DNA from: an uncultured Lachnospiraceae bacterium
GTDB taxonomy: Bacteria > Bacillota > Clostridia > Lachnospirales > Lachnospiraceae
Assembly (NCBI GenBank): GCA_930989745.1
Contig: CAKNMY010000014.1
Span: 1-41,226 of the forward strand
Direction of reading: 5' to 3'
DNA: 41,226 nucleotides
Below are positions 1-7,527 of the stretch, in pieces. Under the pieces are notes generated by a model that saw only the letters and a list, made by a program, of their open reading frames with translations, was not told the DNA's origin and searched no databases. Position 1 is the stretch's first letter; the number at the start of each line of letters is the position of its first letter. A program made the position numbers and the translations under genes.

Positions 1-131
1 TAGTCGATCTTTGCTTTGTACTTTCCGTACTGCTCCAGATACTTGTCGTCAATACCTGCTTTTGCGGCGATCTCTGTGATCGGCCTCATCTCACATTCCT
101 GTGCGATCTCAATGTCTGATTTGTAGCCCAT
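1..131 (-). CDS. fhs: Formate-tetrahydrofolate ligase, N-terminal part (runs off the window)
   Basis: Reading the minus strand from ATG at 131 gives a protein beginning [12 protein letters not shown] and continuing through [19 protein letters not shown], which is the highly conserved amino end of formyltetrahydrofolate synthetase. The enzyme joins formate to tetrahydrofolate with ATP, feeding one-carbon units to purine synthesis and, in acetogens, to the methyl branch of the Wood-Ljungdahl pathway. Only about 43 codons are inside the window, so no catalytic motif is visible. An AAGGGGA ribosome binding site (141-147) lies nine bases before the start. Upstream on the same strand are an intrinsic terminator, a ZTP aptamer and a promoter, which fits this family well because fhs is a known target of ZTP riboswitches. 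Confidence 0.93.
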   Translation of the reverse strand, partial: MGYKSDIEIAQECEMRPITEIAAKAGIDDKYLEQYGKYKAKID

Positions 132-216
132 AGTTAAGAATCCCCTTTCCTGAGTCGTCCGTCCTGCGTATGAGGAAGCGGGCGGTGAATTTGCTGAAAC
201 TGCAGTTCTGCGGATA

Positions 217-256
217 ACAAAAAAGCAGCATATGCCTTGGAAGGTACACATGCTGC
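217..256 (-). terminator. Riboswitch-controlled intrinsic terminator before fhs
   Basis: On the minus strand GCAGCAT (256-250) pairs with ATGCTGC (231-225), with partial further pairing inside, and is followed by a run of six T residues. The first two bases of the 5' arm (255-256) are also used by helix P3 of the ZTP aptamer, so the aptamer fold and the terminator compete. This is the expected layout for a switch in which ligand turns transcription on. Confidence 0.85.
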
Positions 257-325
257 CCAGACGGTCGGCGAAATCAGGTTCTGCGTCCCCTGTGGTTATC
301 CACATATCCGTCAGTATTCAGAACC
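253..325 (-). promoter_or_regulatory. ZTP (pfl motif) riboswitch aptamer
   Basis: The minus-strand RNA shows the parts of the ZTP/ZMP-sensing pfl motif. P1 is GGTTCTG (325-319) with CAGAACC (283-277). Inside it are the conserved ACTGACGG segment and a GTGG-ATAA-CCAC hairpin (303-292) followed by GGGGA. Downstream is the GCC...CCGTCTGGGCA element (269-254). GACGG (312-308) can pair with CCGTC (264-260), giving the expected pseudoknot. ZTP accumulates when 10-formyltetrahydrofolate is short, which is exactly what the downstream fhs product makes. The motif match is direct; ligand response is inferred from the family. Confidence 0.88.
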
Positions 326-340
326 TTTAGGTTTGAAGAA

Positions 341-369
341 ATAATACCATAAATGATTAAAAAATGCAA
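341..369 (-). promoter_or_regulatory. Promoter of the ZTP riboswitch-fhs transcript
   Basis: Minus-strand TTGCAT (369-364), a 17-base spacer and TATTAT (346-341), with an extended -10 TG one base before the hexamer. Transcription would begin near 334, just before the aptamer's P1 helix. Confidence 0.75.
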
Positions 370-572
370 GAATTTCAGAAAAAATAAACAGGAAAAAAGA
401 TTTCCGGTTTTGAATACGCGGTTAAAAAGGGGAAATATATATAGTTTATGCGGTATATTCCGTAAAATATGCGTAAAAGAATCCAGAACAGTGGTTCTGG
501 CGGTTTATTACGAAAAATGTTACAAGTTTTTTACCAAAATGTATAAAAATCATAGGGAACGGCCGAAATGGG
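370..572. other. AT-rich intergenic stretch, no convincing gene
   Basis: This stretch between the divergent fhs and wall-protein promoters has open frames on both strands but none has a ribosome binding site or a recognisable product. It holds a short perfect inverted repeat, CCAGAAC-AGTG-GTTCTGG at 483-500, without a T-run. It also holds a weak promoter-like pair, TTACAA (520-525) and TATAAA (542-547) spaced by 16, and a WalR-box-like sequence at 518-534. Confidence 0.5.
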
Positions 573-601
573 TTGCACTGCGACATAGAAGGGGGTATAA
601 T
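573..601 (+). promoter_or_regulatory. Promoter of the wall-binding peptidase gene
   Basis: TTGCAC (573-578), a 17-base spacer and a consensus TATAAT (596-601). The predicted start near 608 leaves an untranslated leader of about 98 bases, which includes a CCGCA-TG-TGCGG hairpin around 662-673. Confidence 0.7.
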
Positions 602-705
602 ATAAGGCATTAGGAGAAAACTGTTTTTGGCCGCACGAGGTGCTTTGGAAAAGGAAGAGCCCCGCATGTGCGGTATTATAATGGAAGAAGCAAAGGAGTT
701 GAAAC

Positions 706-3249
706 ATGTTCCAGAAAAAAAGAAAACAGATCCTGAGAAAGTGCTTAAGCCTGGCGCTTGCGCTGTCCATGACAGTGCCCGTACAGGCGTCGGCGCTGAC
801 GACCGATGGTGTGGCACAGCCTGTAGAGAGGGAGACTTCCGTTTCCCAGAGCGATACAGACAGCAGTGAAGCGCTCCAGAACGTGATGATTCGTTCTTCA
901 GAGGACCCGCAGAACCCGCTGGGCCCGCAGGAGCCGCTGACAGGAGAGCCGTTTGAAGTGCTGGAAGAACAGCAGAACGCGGCACAGACCAATGAAGAGC
1001 AGGGCTGGATTCTGAGAGATGGGAACTGGTACTATTACAATGAGGACGGTTCCGTCAGGACTGGATGGATTTATTACAATGAGCAGTGGTATTTCCTGAG
1101 CGAACAGGATGGCAGGATGATCAGAAATGACGCCGTCAGTGACGGACAGAACTGGTATTTCCTGGACGACGAGGGTCACATCACTGTATCAGGATGGGGA
1201 AGCACGGCAGATAACCGCTGGTATTACGCAGGTGCGGACGGCATCCTGCTGAGCGGATGGCAGGAGATCGAGGAAGACTGGTATTACCTGGATTCCGAGG
1301 ACTGCCACATGCATATGAACGAAGTGGTAAGCGCCGGAGAGAAGCTGTATTATCTCAATGGAAGCGGGCGCCTGCACCGTCAGGGATGGACTTCTTCGAA
1401 TGGGAGATGGCTGTATGCGGGCGAGGACGCAGCGCTGGTGACCGGATGGTTTGAGATTGACGGAGAGCGCCACTATGCAGACCCGGCGACAGGATTCCAG
1501 GTGTCCGGATGGCTGTGCGATCCGGAAGATGTGAACAAATGGTACTACTTCGGAGCTGATGGCAAGATGGTCAAAGGCTGGGTCAATGACAACGGAAGCA
1601 TGTCCTATACAGACCCGGAGACCGGAATCATGCAGTTTGGCTGGCAGCTGATTGACGGGTTATACTATTACTTCAACAACAGCGGCATCATGGTTATCGG
1701 CTGGCTGAACGTTGACGGCGATACATATTATATGAATGAATCCGGCGCGCTGACCGGAGGCTGGCAGAATATTGACGGCAAGACGTATTATATGAACGCA
1801 AGCGGCGTGATGCAGACCGGCTGGCAGATGATCGGCGGCATTTATTATTACTTTAACGCCGACGGTGTGATGCAGACCGGCTGGGTGCAGGTGGACGGAC
1901 AGTATTACTATCTGAACGCTGACGGACATATGACGAGCGGCTGGCAGTTTGTGGATGGACAGACATATTTCCTGAACGCATCCGGTGTGATGCAGGTGGG
2001 CTGGCAGGATATCGGAGGACAGAGATATTACTTTAACGCCAGCGGACATATGCAGACCGGCTGGATCCTTATAGACGGCAAGTACTATTATATGAATGAG
2101 AGCGGTGTGATGCAGACCGGCTGGGTACTCGTGGACGGCAAGTATTATTACCTGAACGAGAAGGGAGAGCAGCAGTACGGCTGGCAGTGCATTGACGGTG
2201 ATTACTATTATCTGAACGCCAGCGGCGAGATGCAGGTAGGCTGGCAGCAGATTGGGCTGTATACATATTATCTGAACGCATCCGGTGTGATGCAGGTGGG
2301 CTGGCAGGAGATCGGCGGAAGCTGGTATTTTATGAATGCTTCCGGAATCCGGCAGACCGGATGGCAGCATCAGCTCCCGGGCAGTTTCTATCTGGACGAG
2401 CAGGGCAGAATGGTGACCGGCTGGAGAGAGATTGACGGCGATCTGTACTACTTTGAGAGCAATGGCCTCATGGCGAAGAATAAATATGTGGACGGCAAGT
2501 ATCTCGGCAGTGACGGCAAGTACACGGAGATCAATACCGGCAAGAAGACGATCAAGAATTATCTTGAGATCGCCATGGAACCGGTTGGAAGCACACTGTA
2601 CGTATGGGGCGGCGGACACGATGATTATAATGGCGGCGACGGCGTCAGGATCGGAGTCAATCCCCAGTGGCAGGAGTGGTTTGACGCCAACGGTTCCGGA
2701 TATGACTGGACATCGTACCGGTATAAATACGGATACGGCCTGGACTGCTCCGGATTTGTGGGATGGGCAACCTACAATGTCATGAACACGGAGAGCAACC
2801 AGAGAAGCTACGCCAGCACATCAACCGGTATGCCGAGTTACTATGCGGGTCTGGGATTCGGAACGTATTACGGAAATACCAGCGCGATGGAGTTCACGGC
2901 AGGCGATGTGGTCAGCATGAGCGGCCATGTCTGGATCGTGGTAGGACAGTGTGACGACGGCAGCGCCGTGATCGTACATGCGACCCCTCCGGGAGTTCAG
3001 ATCAGCGGAACTGTTGCAGCCGACGGAAGCCGCGACAGCGAGGCGCGTGCGCTGGCAGAAGAGTATATGGACGAGTACTTCCCGGAATACCATGCGAAGT
3101 TTAATTTCTCAATGGGCAGCATGTCCTATCTGAAGAATGTCAACCGCATGCAGTGGGATGTGACGGGAACCAAGTATATGTCCGATCCGGACGGTTATAC
3201 ACAGATGGACGCAGATGAGATTCTGGAAGATCTGTTTGAAGACGAATAA
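706..3249 (+). CDS. Secreted cell wall-binding repeat protein with C-terminal NlpC/P60-type cysteine peptidase domain
   Basis: This 847-residue protein starts with a signal peptide (basic residues, then a hydrophobic core, likely cleaved after A30 in the ASA motif). A Glu/Gln/Ser-rich linker follows. From about residue 100 to 605 there are GW...YY repeats of about 20 residues with 21 GW motifs, of the choline/wall-binding repeat type that anchors proteins to cell-wall polymers. The C-terminal domain (about 615-800) has YVWGGG, then LDCSGFVGW with the likely nucleophile C681, SGHVWIV with H741 and VHA with H758, the order expected for NlpC/P60 peptidoglycan endopeptidases. An unusually long insert of about 50 residues separates YVWGG from the Cys motif. 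The start is set by AAAGGAG at 692-698. It has its own promoter and terminator, so it is probably monocistronic. The exact bond cut is not known. Confidence 0.88.
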   Translation: MFQKKRKQILRKCLSLALALSMTVPVQASALTTDGVAQPVERETSVSQSDTDSSEALQNVMIRSSEDPQNPLGPQEPLTGEPFEVLEEQQNAAQTNEEQGWILRDGNWYYYNEDGSVRTGWIYYNEQWYFLSEQDGRMIRNDAVSDGQNWYFLDDEGHITVSGWGSTADNRWYYAGADGILLSGWQEIEEDWYYLDSEDCHMHMNEVVSAGEKLYYLNGSGRLHRQGWTSSNGRWLYAGEDAALVTGWFEIDGERHYADPATGFQVSGWLCDPEDVNKWYYFGADGKMVKGWVNDNGSMSYTDPETGIMQFGWQLIDGLYYYFNNSGIMVIGWLNVDGDTYYMNESGALTGGWQNIDGKTYYMNASGVMQTGWQMIGGIYYYFNADGVMQTGWVQVDGQYYYLNADGHMTSGWQFVDGQTYFLNASGVMQVGWQDIGGQRYYFNASGHMQTGWILIDGKYYYMNESGVMQTGWVLVDGKYYYLNEKGEQQYGWQCIDGDYYYLNASGEMQVGWQQIGLYTYYLNASGVMQVGWQEIGGSWYFMNASGIRQTGWQHQLPGSFYLDEQGRMVTGWREIDGDLYYFESNGLMAKNKYVDGKYLGSDGKYTEINTGKKTIKNYLEIAMEPVGSTLYVWGGGHDDYNGGDGVRIGVNPQWQEWFDANGSGYDWTSYRYKYGYGLDCSGFVGWATYNVMNTESNQRSYASTSTGMPSYYAGLGFGTYYGNTSAMEFTAGDVVSMSGHVWIVVGQCDDGSAVIVHATPPGVQISGTVAADGSRDSEARALAEEYMDEYFPEYHAKFNFSMGSMSYLKNVNRMQWDVTGTKYMSDPDGYTQMDADEILEDLFEDE
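1003..2520 (+). repeat. Tandem 60-bp coding repeats of the wall-binding domain
   Basis: The repeats encoding the GW/YY units are divergent at the edges and very alike in the middle (about 1740-2340). There the GTGATGCAG-type segment encoding GVMQTGW or GVMQVGW recurs about every 60 bases. They are within the reading frame of the wall-binding peptidase and are coding rather than a CRISPR or satellite array. Confidence 0.85.
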
Positions 3250-3266
3250 GACAAGAAAGATTGCAG

Positions 3267-3303
3267 AGGGAGGCACCTTGTAAAGAGGGTGCCTCCCTTT
3301 TTA
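3267..3303 (+). terminator. Intrinsic terminator after the wall-binding peptidase
   Basis: AGGGAGGCACC (3267-3277) pairs with GGGTGCCTCCCT (3287-3298), followed by a T-run ending near 3302. Confidence 0.92.
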
Positions 3304-3414
3304 ATAGTATTGTAAGATTTATCCCCTTTTCTTCTTTTGCAAATCTCTCTATAATAGAATTGAGTATATCGAAAAACGATAGAAAACAACAGAATATTCG
3401 GAGGATTTACATAG

Positions 3415-4500
3415 ATGAAGAATACATGGAAGGGCATATTGGGCTGTTTTCTGATGGCGGCGCTTCTGTGCGGCTGCGGGAAGAGCGAAGATGAGAAGGA
3501 AGTGGCGCTGATTACAGACGGAGGAACTGTGGGGACAGCGTCTTTTCATAAAGAGGCATGGGATGGAATTGCGCGTTACTGCAAGGAAGAGGAGCTTACA
3601 TACGGGAATTATATACCGGATGAACAGAGTACAGAAGGATTTGAGAAGGCGATCAGCGAGGCTGCGGAGAATGGCGCCAGAGTAATCGTCTGCGCGGGCG
3701 ATGAGTTCTCTGAGGCTGTGGGTTCCATGCAGAGTGAGTATAAGAAGATAAAGTTTCTGCTGCTGGACGCTGTGCCGGTGGATGAGGACGGCAAGGAATA
3801 TATCCGCAGGAACACGCACGCGGTGCTCTTTTCCGAGCAGCAGGCGGGCTTTCTGGCGGGCTATGCGGCAGTGACCGAAGGCTATACGAACCTGGGCTTT
3901 ATGGGCGGAGAGGAGTCGGAGCAGAATATTCAGTACGGAGCCGGATTTATCCAGGGCGCAGATTACGCCTCAAAGGAAAAAGGCCTGGGAGCCGGGCAGG
4001 TGACGATCCGCTATAAGTATGAGGGCAGTGATGAACTTAAACCCAGCGTTATGGCGGACGCGAACGCCTGGTACCGGGGAGGGTGCCAGGTGATTTTTGC
4101 CTGCGGACAGCCGATGCAGACGGCAGTCCAGAAGTCCGCAGAGACCCTGGGCAAGGCGGTCATCGGATCGAATTATAACCAGTCGTCGCTCTCGGACAGC
4201 GTTGTGATTTCTGCTGTAAAGCGCGTGCAGGAGATTGCGTATCAGCAGGTGGGAGCAGCGCTTGACGGCGATTTTAAAGGAGGAGAAAAGGAGAGCCTTG
4301 GCACAGGACATGACGGGGTGGGGCTTACAATGGCATACACTACGATGACGCAGTTTACCCAGGAGAGCTACAGCGCCATATATGGACAGATGGCGGAGGG
4401 GAAGATTAAGGTGACGGGGAAGGAGATCTCCTCTGACCCTTCCGCGGCGGGAGTGGAGAATGTAACCGTACAGGTTGAGGAGGCGCAGACGGAGGAATAA
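3415..4500 (+). CDS. BMP/PnrA-type substrate-binding lipoprotein
   Basis: This 361-residue protein carries a lipoprotein signal with a lipobox ending at C21 (LCGC), so the mature protein should be lipid-anchored outside the membrane. The rest resembles the basic membrane protein (BMP/PnrA) family of periplasmic-binding-fold proteins, which usually bind nucleosides for an ABC importer. Visible marks are VALITDGGTVGTASFHKEAW near the start, ARVIVCAGDEF, KFLLLDAV, SEQQAGFLAGYAA, the glycine-rich NLGFMGG segment and CQVIFACGQPM. GGAGG at 3400-3404 sets the start. No ABC ATPase or permease is next to it, and it sits alone between two terminators, so it may serve a distant transporter or act as a sensor. 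A weak -10 (TATAAT, 3350-3355) lies upstream without a good -35. Confidence 0.82.
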   Translation: MKNTWKGILGCFLMAALLCGCGKSEDEKEVALITDGGTVGTASFHKEAWDGIARYCKEEELTYGNYIPDEQSTEGFEKAISEAAENGARVIVCAGDEFSEAVGSMQSEYKKIKFLLLDAVPVDEDGKEYIRRNTHAVLFSEQQAGFLAGYAAVTEGYTNLGFMGGEESEQNIQYGAGFIQGADYASKEKGLGAGQVTIRYKYEGSDELKPSVMADANAWYRGGCQVIFACGQPMQTAVQKSAETLGKAVIGSNYNQSSLSDSVVISAVKRVQEIAYQQVGAALDGDFKGGEKESLGTGHDGVGLTMAYTTMTQFTQESYSAIYGQMAEGKIKVTGKEISSDPSAAGVENVTVQVEEAQTEE

Positions 4501-4525
4501 GCGGAATATAAAGATATGGCGTGAG

Positions 4526-4553
4526 AACGCCCGGCTTCTGGCGGGGCGTTTTT
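4526..4553 (+). terminator. Intrinsic terminator after the BMP lipoprotein
   Basis: AACGCCC (4526-4532) pairs with GGGCGTT (4544-4550), followed by TTT. Confidence 0.85.
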
Positions 4554-4600
4554 CTGCTGGAAGATATTACGAAATATGCGTCAGAAGTGTTATGTTTTTG

Positions 4601-4629
4601 TTGCGCCAAACGAGCGAATGTGTTAGAGT
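4601..4629 (+). promoter_or_regulatory. Promoter of the first NlpC/P60 hydrolase
   Basis: TTGCGC (4601-4606), a 17-base spacer and TAGAGT (4624-4629). A WalR-like direct repeat, TGTTAT-N5-TGTTGC (4588-4604), overlaps the -35 box. The paralogous gene downstream has a similarly spaced promoter. Confidence 0.55.
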
Positions 4630-4682
4630 ATTTAAGGAATTATTTCAAAAGTATTACATGAAGATACAACGAGGTGAAAGGT

Positions 4683-5933
4683 TTGAAAAAGAAGTTTATA
4701 GCGCTGAGCCTTGCCGTTCTGATCAGTTCCTCCCAGATTCTGACAGTCAGCGCTTCCAGAGAAGATGAGATTAATCAGAGCAGGCAGGAGGCTCAAAGCG
4801 AGCTGGACGCGACTTACAGCAGAATCAGCGAGATGGAGGCGGCGCAGGAGATGCTGCTTGCGGAGATCGATGAGAAGGAACAGGAACTGGTACAGATTAT
4901 ATCTGCGATCGAGATTCTGGATGGCGAGATCTCTGAGAAGGAAACGCAGATTGAGCAGACGAGTGCGGACCTTGCTGCGGCTGAGGCGGAGCGCGATAAG
5001 CAGTACGAGGCGATGAAGACCCGTATTCAGTATCTCTATGAGAACGGCGGAAGCGACGCATGGGCGCAGATTCTGCTCGAGGACGGGGATCTGTCTAATT
5101 TACTGAGCAAGGCAGAGAACACGCAGCAGCTCTATGAATACGATAAGGAGAGCCGTGAAAAATTTATTACGTTAGTAGAAGAGACACAGAATCTGAAGAC
5201 GCAGCTCGAGGGAGAAAAGAGCGAGCTTGAGAGCATGCAGCAGGAAAATGAATCGCAGAAGGCGCAGCTTGAGCAGATTGTAGCTGAGAAGAAGGCGGCA
5301 TCGGATGATTACGAGGATCAGATTGCGGATGCCCAGAATCTGGCGGCAGAATATACGTCCATGATCCAGGAGTATAACGAAGAGCTTCAGAAGATCGAGG
5401 AAGAACGCCAGGCAGAGGAGGCAAGAAGAAAGGCAGCGGAAGAGGCGGCGCAGAAAGCGCAGCAGGAGGCGGCCCAGAAAGCTGCAAAGAGTTCCTCTTC
5501 CAAATCCTCCGGTTCTTCCAGTACTTCCGGTTCTTCCGGATCAAGCCAGTCGGGCGGGAGCAGTTCAGGCAGCAGCCAGGGCAGCGCTACCGGACAGGCA
5601 GTTGTAAATTATGCGCTCCAGTTCGTAGGCAATCCGTACGTATGGGGCGGAACCAGCCTGACAAACGGAGCCGACTGTTCCGGATTTATCATGAGTGTGT
5701 ACGCGCACTTTGGTTATTCATTGCCGCATTCTTCAGCGGCGATGCGCTCCTGCGGACGCGGAGTATCTTACTCTGAGGCACAGCCGGGTGATATTATCTG
5801 CTACTCCGGCCATGTGGCGATCTATATGGGTAATGGCCAGATCGTCCATGCGTCCGATGAGAAGAGCGGCATCAAGGTAAGTTCGAATGCCGCGTACCGG
5901 CCGATTCTTGCGGTGCGCAGAATTGTCGGATAA
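4683..5933 (+). CDS. Secreted coiled-coil NlpC/P60 peptidoglycan hydrolase, copy 1 (TTG start)
   Basis: With a TTG start at 4683 the protein has 416 residues. GAGGTG (4671-4676) lies six bases before this TTG, while the alternative GTG at 4674 overlaps that site. The resulting MKKKFIALSLAVL matches the start of the neighbouring paralogue. A signal peptide ends at A24 (VSA). A long coiled coil (about 26-270) resembles PcsB/CwlO-type hydrolases, in which this region contacts the FtsEX complex and controls activity. A Ser/Gly-rich linker follows, then an NlpC/P60 domain with GADCSGF (C332), YSGHVAIYMG (H377) and VHAS (H389). It probably cuts stem peptides of peptidoglycan during growth or division. 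It is a tandem duplicate of the next gene. Regulation by FtsEX is inferred from the family. Confidence 0.88.
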   Translation: MKKKFIALSLAVLISSSQILTVSASREDEINQSRQEAQSELDATYSRISEMEAAQEMLLAEIDEKEQELVQIISAIEILDGEISEKETQIEQTSADLAAAEAERDKQYEAMKTRIQYLYENGGSDAWAQILLEDGDLSNLLSKAENTQQLYEYDKESREKFITLVEETQNLKTQLEGEKSELESMQQENESQKAQLEQIVAEKKAASDDYEDQIADAQNLAAEYTSMIQEYNEELQKIEEERQAEEARRKAAEEAAQKAQQEAAQKAAKSSSSKSSGSSSTSGSSGSSQSGGSSSGSSQGSATGQAVVNYALQFVGNPYVWGGTSLTNGADCSGFIMSVYAHFGYSLPHSSAAMRSCGRGVSYSEAQPGDIICYSGHVAIYMGNGQIVHASDEKSGIKVSSNAAYRPILAVRRIVG

Positions 5934-6000
5934 AAAAATACATATTTGAGGCTCCTATGAGGCTTTTACAGCGCGCATTCATACCTGGTTTATAGAATGT

Positions 6001-6015
6001 TCACAATTTTTGTGA
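6001..6015. promoter_or_regulatory. Inverted repeat upstream of hydrolase copy 2 (possible operator)
   Basis: TCACAA-TTT-TTGTGA is a perfect 6-bp inverted repeat just upstream of the -35 box. TTGTGA occurs again at 6043-6048, 33 bases along and just before the -10. No regulator can be named. Confidence 0.35.
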
Positions 6016-6025
6016 CTTTTTCCGG

Positions 6026-6054
6026 TTGAAACAAAAGGTGAATTGTGATAGGAT
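6026..6054 (+). promoter_or_regulatory. Promoter of the second NlpC/P60 hydrolase
   Basis: TTGAAA (6026-6031), a 17-base spacer and TAGGAT (6049-6054). This gives the second copy its own transcript with a leader of roughly 95 bases. Confidence 0.6.
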
Positions 6055-6153
6055 GTTTAAAGAATCGTAAAAAGTATTGCGTATTTATTAAGTAATACGG
6101 CGGTTCTGAAACCGCAGGTAAAGTTGTGAAAAGACAATTTAGGAGTAAGAGTA

Positions 6154-7482
6154 ATGAAGAAAAAATTTTTGGCGTTAACCCTGGCAATCTTAATTGGTTC
6201 CTCACAGATTTTAACTGCCAGTGCTGCCCGGGAGGATGAGATCAACCAGAGCAAGCAGGAGGCTCAGAGCGAGCTGGATGCGACCTATGCGAAGATCCAG
6301 TCCATGGAAGCGGAACAGCAGGCACTGTTATCAGAGATTGATGCTAAGGAGCAGGAGCTGGTTCAGATCATTGCAGCCATCGACCTGCTGAATAACGATA
6401 TTGCTAACAAGGAGACGCAGATTGCCGAGACACAGGAAGATCTCGCTGCAGCTGAGGCTGAGAGAGACCAGCAGTACGAGGCGATGAAGACCCGTATCCA
6501 GTATCTCTATGAGAACGGCGGAAGCGATGCATGGGCGCAGATGCTCCTGGAAGACGGAGATCTTTCCAACTTCCTTAGTAAGGCAGAGAATACTCAGCAG
6601 CTCTACGAGTACGACAAGGAGAGCCGTGAGAATTTCATCAGCATTGTAAACGAGACACAGGAACTGGAGAACCAGCTTGAAGCCGAGAAGGGCGAGCTGG
6701 AAGGCATGAAGCAGGAGAACGAGACACAGAAGCAGCAGCTTGAAGAACTTCTTGCACAGAAGAGAGCGGAATCTGACGACTACGAGACACAGATTGCGAA
6801 TGCTGAGAGCATGGCAGCTGAATATACCCAGATGATTCAGGACTATAACGAAGAGCTCCAGAAGATCGAGGAAGAGCGCCAGGCAGAAGAGGCCAGAAAG
6901 CAGGCAGAAGCAGAGGCTGCAAGACAGCAGGCTGCAGAAGCTGCTCAGAGACAGGCAGAGGCTCAGCAGGAAGAAGAGACAGAATCTTCAGGCAGCAGAG
7001 AGAATTACACTTCTGTGAATACACCGGTAGAAGATACGTCAGATACATCCTCAGGTCAGGATGATACATATTATGAAGAGGAAGAAGAGGATACCACAGG
7101 AGGCTCCAGCAGTCAGGGAAGCGCTACCGGACAGGCAATTGTCAATTACGCGCTGCAGTTTGTCGGCAATCCGTATGTATACGGGGGCACAAGCCTGACA
7201 AACGGAATTGACTGTTCCGCGTTTGTTCAGCAGATCTATGCGCACTTCGGATATTCCCTGCCGCGTACCTCATCTGCGCAGCGTTCAGCGGGACGTGCCG
7301 TATCCTATGCGGACGCACAGCCGGGCGATATCATCTGCTATTCCGGTCATGTAGCGATCTATATGGGCGGAGGACAGATTGTTCACGCATCCAACAGCGC
7401 GCCGTATCCGCAGGGCGGTATCAAGGTCAGCCCGAATGCCGCATATCAGACAATCCTGTCTGTGCGCAGAATTATTAATTAG
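6154..7482 (+). CDS. Secreted coiled-coil NlpC/P60 peptidoglycan hydrolase, copy 2
   Basis: This 442-residue paralogue of the preceding gene has a signal peptide ending at A24 (ASA) and a coiled coil from about 26 to 270. Stretches around LLEDGDLSN and SKAENTQQLYEYDKESRE are nearly identical to copy 1 at both protein and DNA level. Its linker (about 270-325) is different: rich in Glu, Asp, Thr and Ser with an EEEEED run, where copy 1 is Ser/Gly-rich. The NlpC/P60 domain has GIDCSAF (C354), YSGHVAIYMG (H399) and VHAS (H411). CSAF replaces the usual CSGF next to the nucleophile. AGGAG at 6141-6145 sets the start. The role is likely the same kind of division or growth hydrolase, perhaps differently regulated or localised. 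Confidence 0.88.
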   Translation: MKKKFLALTLAILIGSSQILTASAAREDEINQSKQEAQSELDATYAKIQSMEAEQQALLSEIDAKEQELVQIIAAIDLLNNDIANKETQIAETQEDLAAAEAERDQQYEAMKTRIQYLYENGGSDAWAQMLLEDGDLSNFLSKAENTQQLYEYDKESRENFISIVNETQELENQLEAEKGELEGMKQENETQKQQLEELLAQKRAESDDYETQIANAESMAAEYTQMIQDYNEELQKIEEERQAEEARKQAEAEAARQQAAEAAQRQAEAQQEEETESSGSRENYTSVNTPVEDTSDTSSGQDDTYYEEEEEDTTGGSSSQGSATGQAIVNYALQFVGNPYVYGGTSLTNGIDCSAFVQQIYAHFGYSLPRTSSAQRSAGRAVSYADAQPGDIICYSGHVAIYMGGGQIVHASNSAPYPQGGIKVSPNAAYQTILSVRRIIN

Positions 7483-7495
7483 TACATAGCAGAAT

Positions 7496-7527
7496 GCCGG
7501 GAGATTCATTGCTCCCGGCGTTTTTTT
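7496..7527 (+). terminator. Intrinsic terminator after hydrolase copy 2
   Basis: GCCGGGAG-ATTCATTG-CTCCCGGC (7496-7519) followed by seven T residues. The stem overlaps the last codons of the convergent GGDEF gene. Confidence 0.92.

Noticed and set aside
217-369. THF riboswitch as an alternative for the fhs leader
   Set aside because: The conserved ACTGACGG, GTGG-CCAC hairpin and CCGTCTGGGCA elements with their pseudoknot fit the ZTP class; I saw no THF-type core.
353-613. Possible small gene of 86 codons upstream of the wall-binding peptidase
   Set aside because: No ribosome binding site, no recognisable product, it runs across the fhs promoter and the 573-601 promoter, and composition is unlike the coding neighbours.
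1003-2520. CRISPR-like array
   Set aside because: The 60-bp repeats are in frame, have no unique spacers and encode wall-binding units.
1660-2619. Long minus-strand open frame opposite the wall-binding repeats
   Set aside because: Its length follows from the repetitive plus-strand codons; the product is a periodic, low-complexity shadow with no start signal.
5934-6000. Terminator between the two hydrolase copies
   Set aside because: GAGGC and GCTC segments pair poorly and no T-run follows, so readthrough from copy 1 to copy 2 cannot be excluded but no terminator can be claimed.
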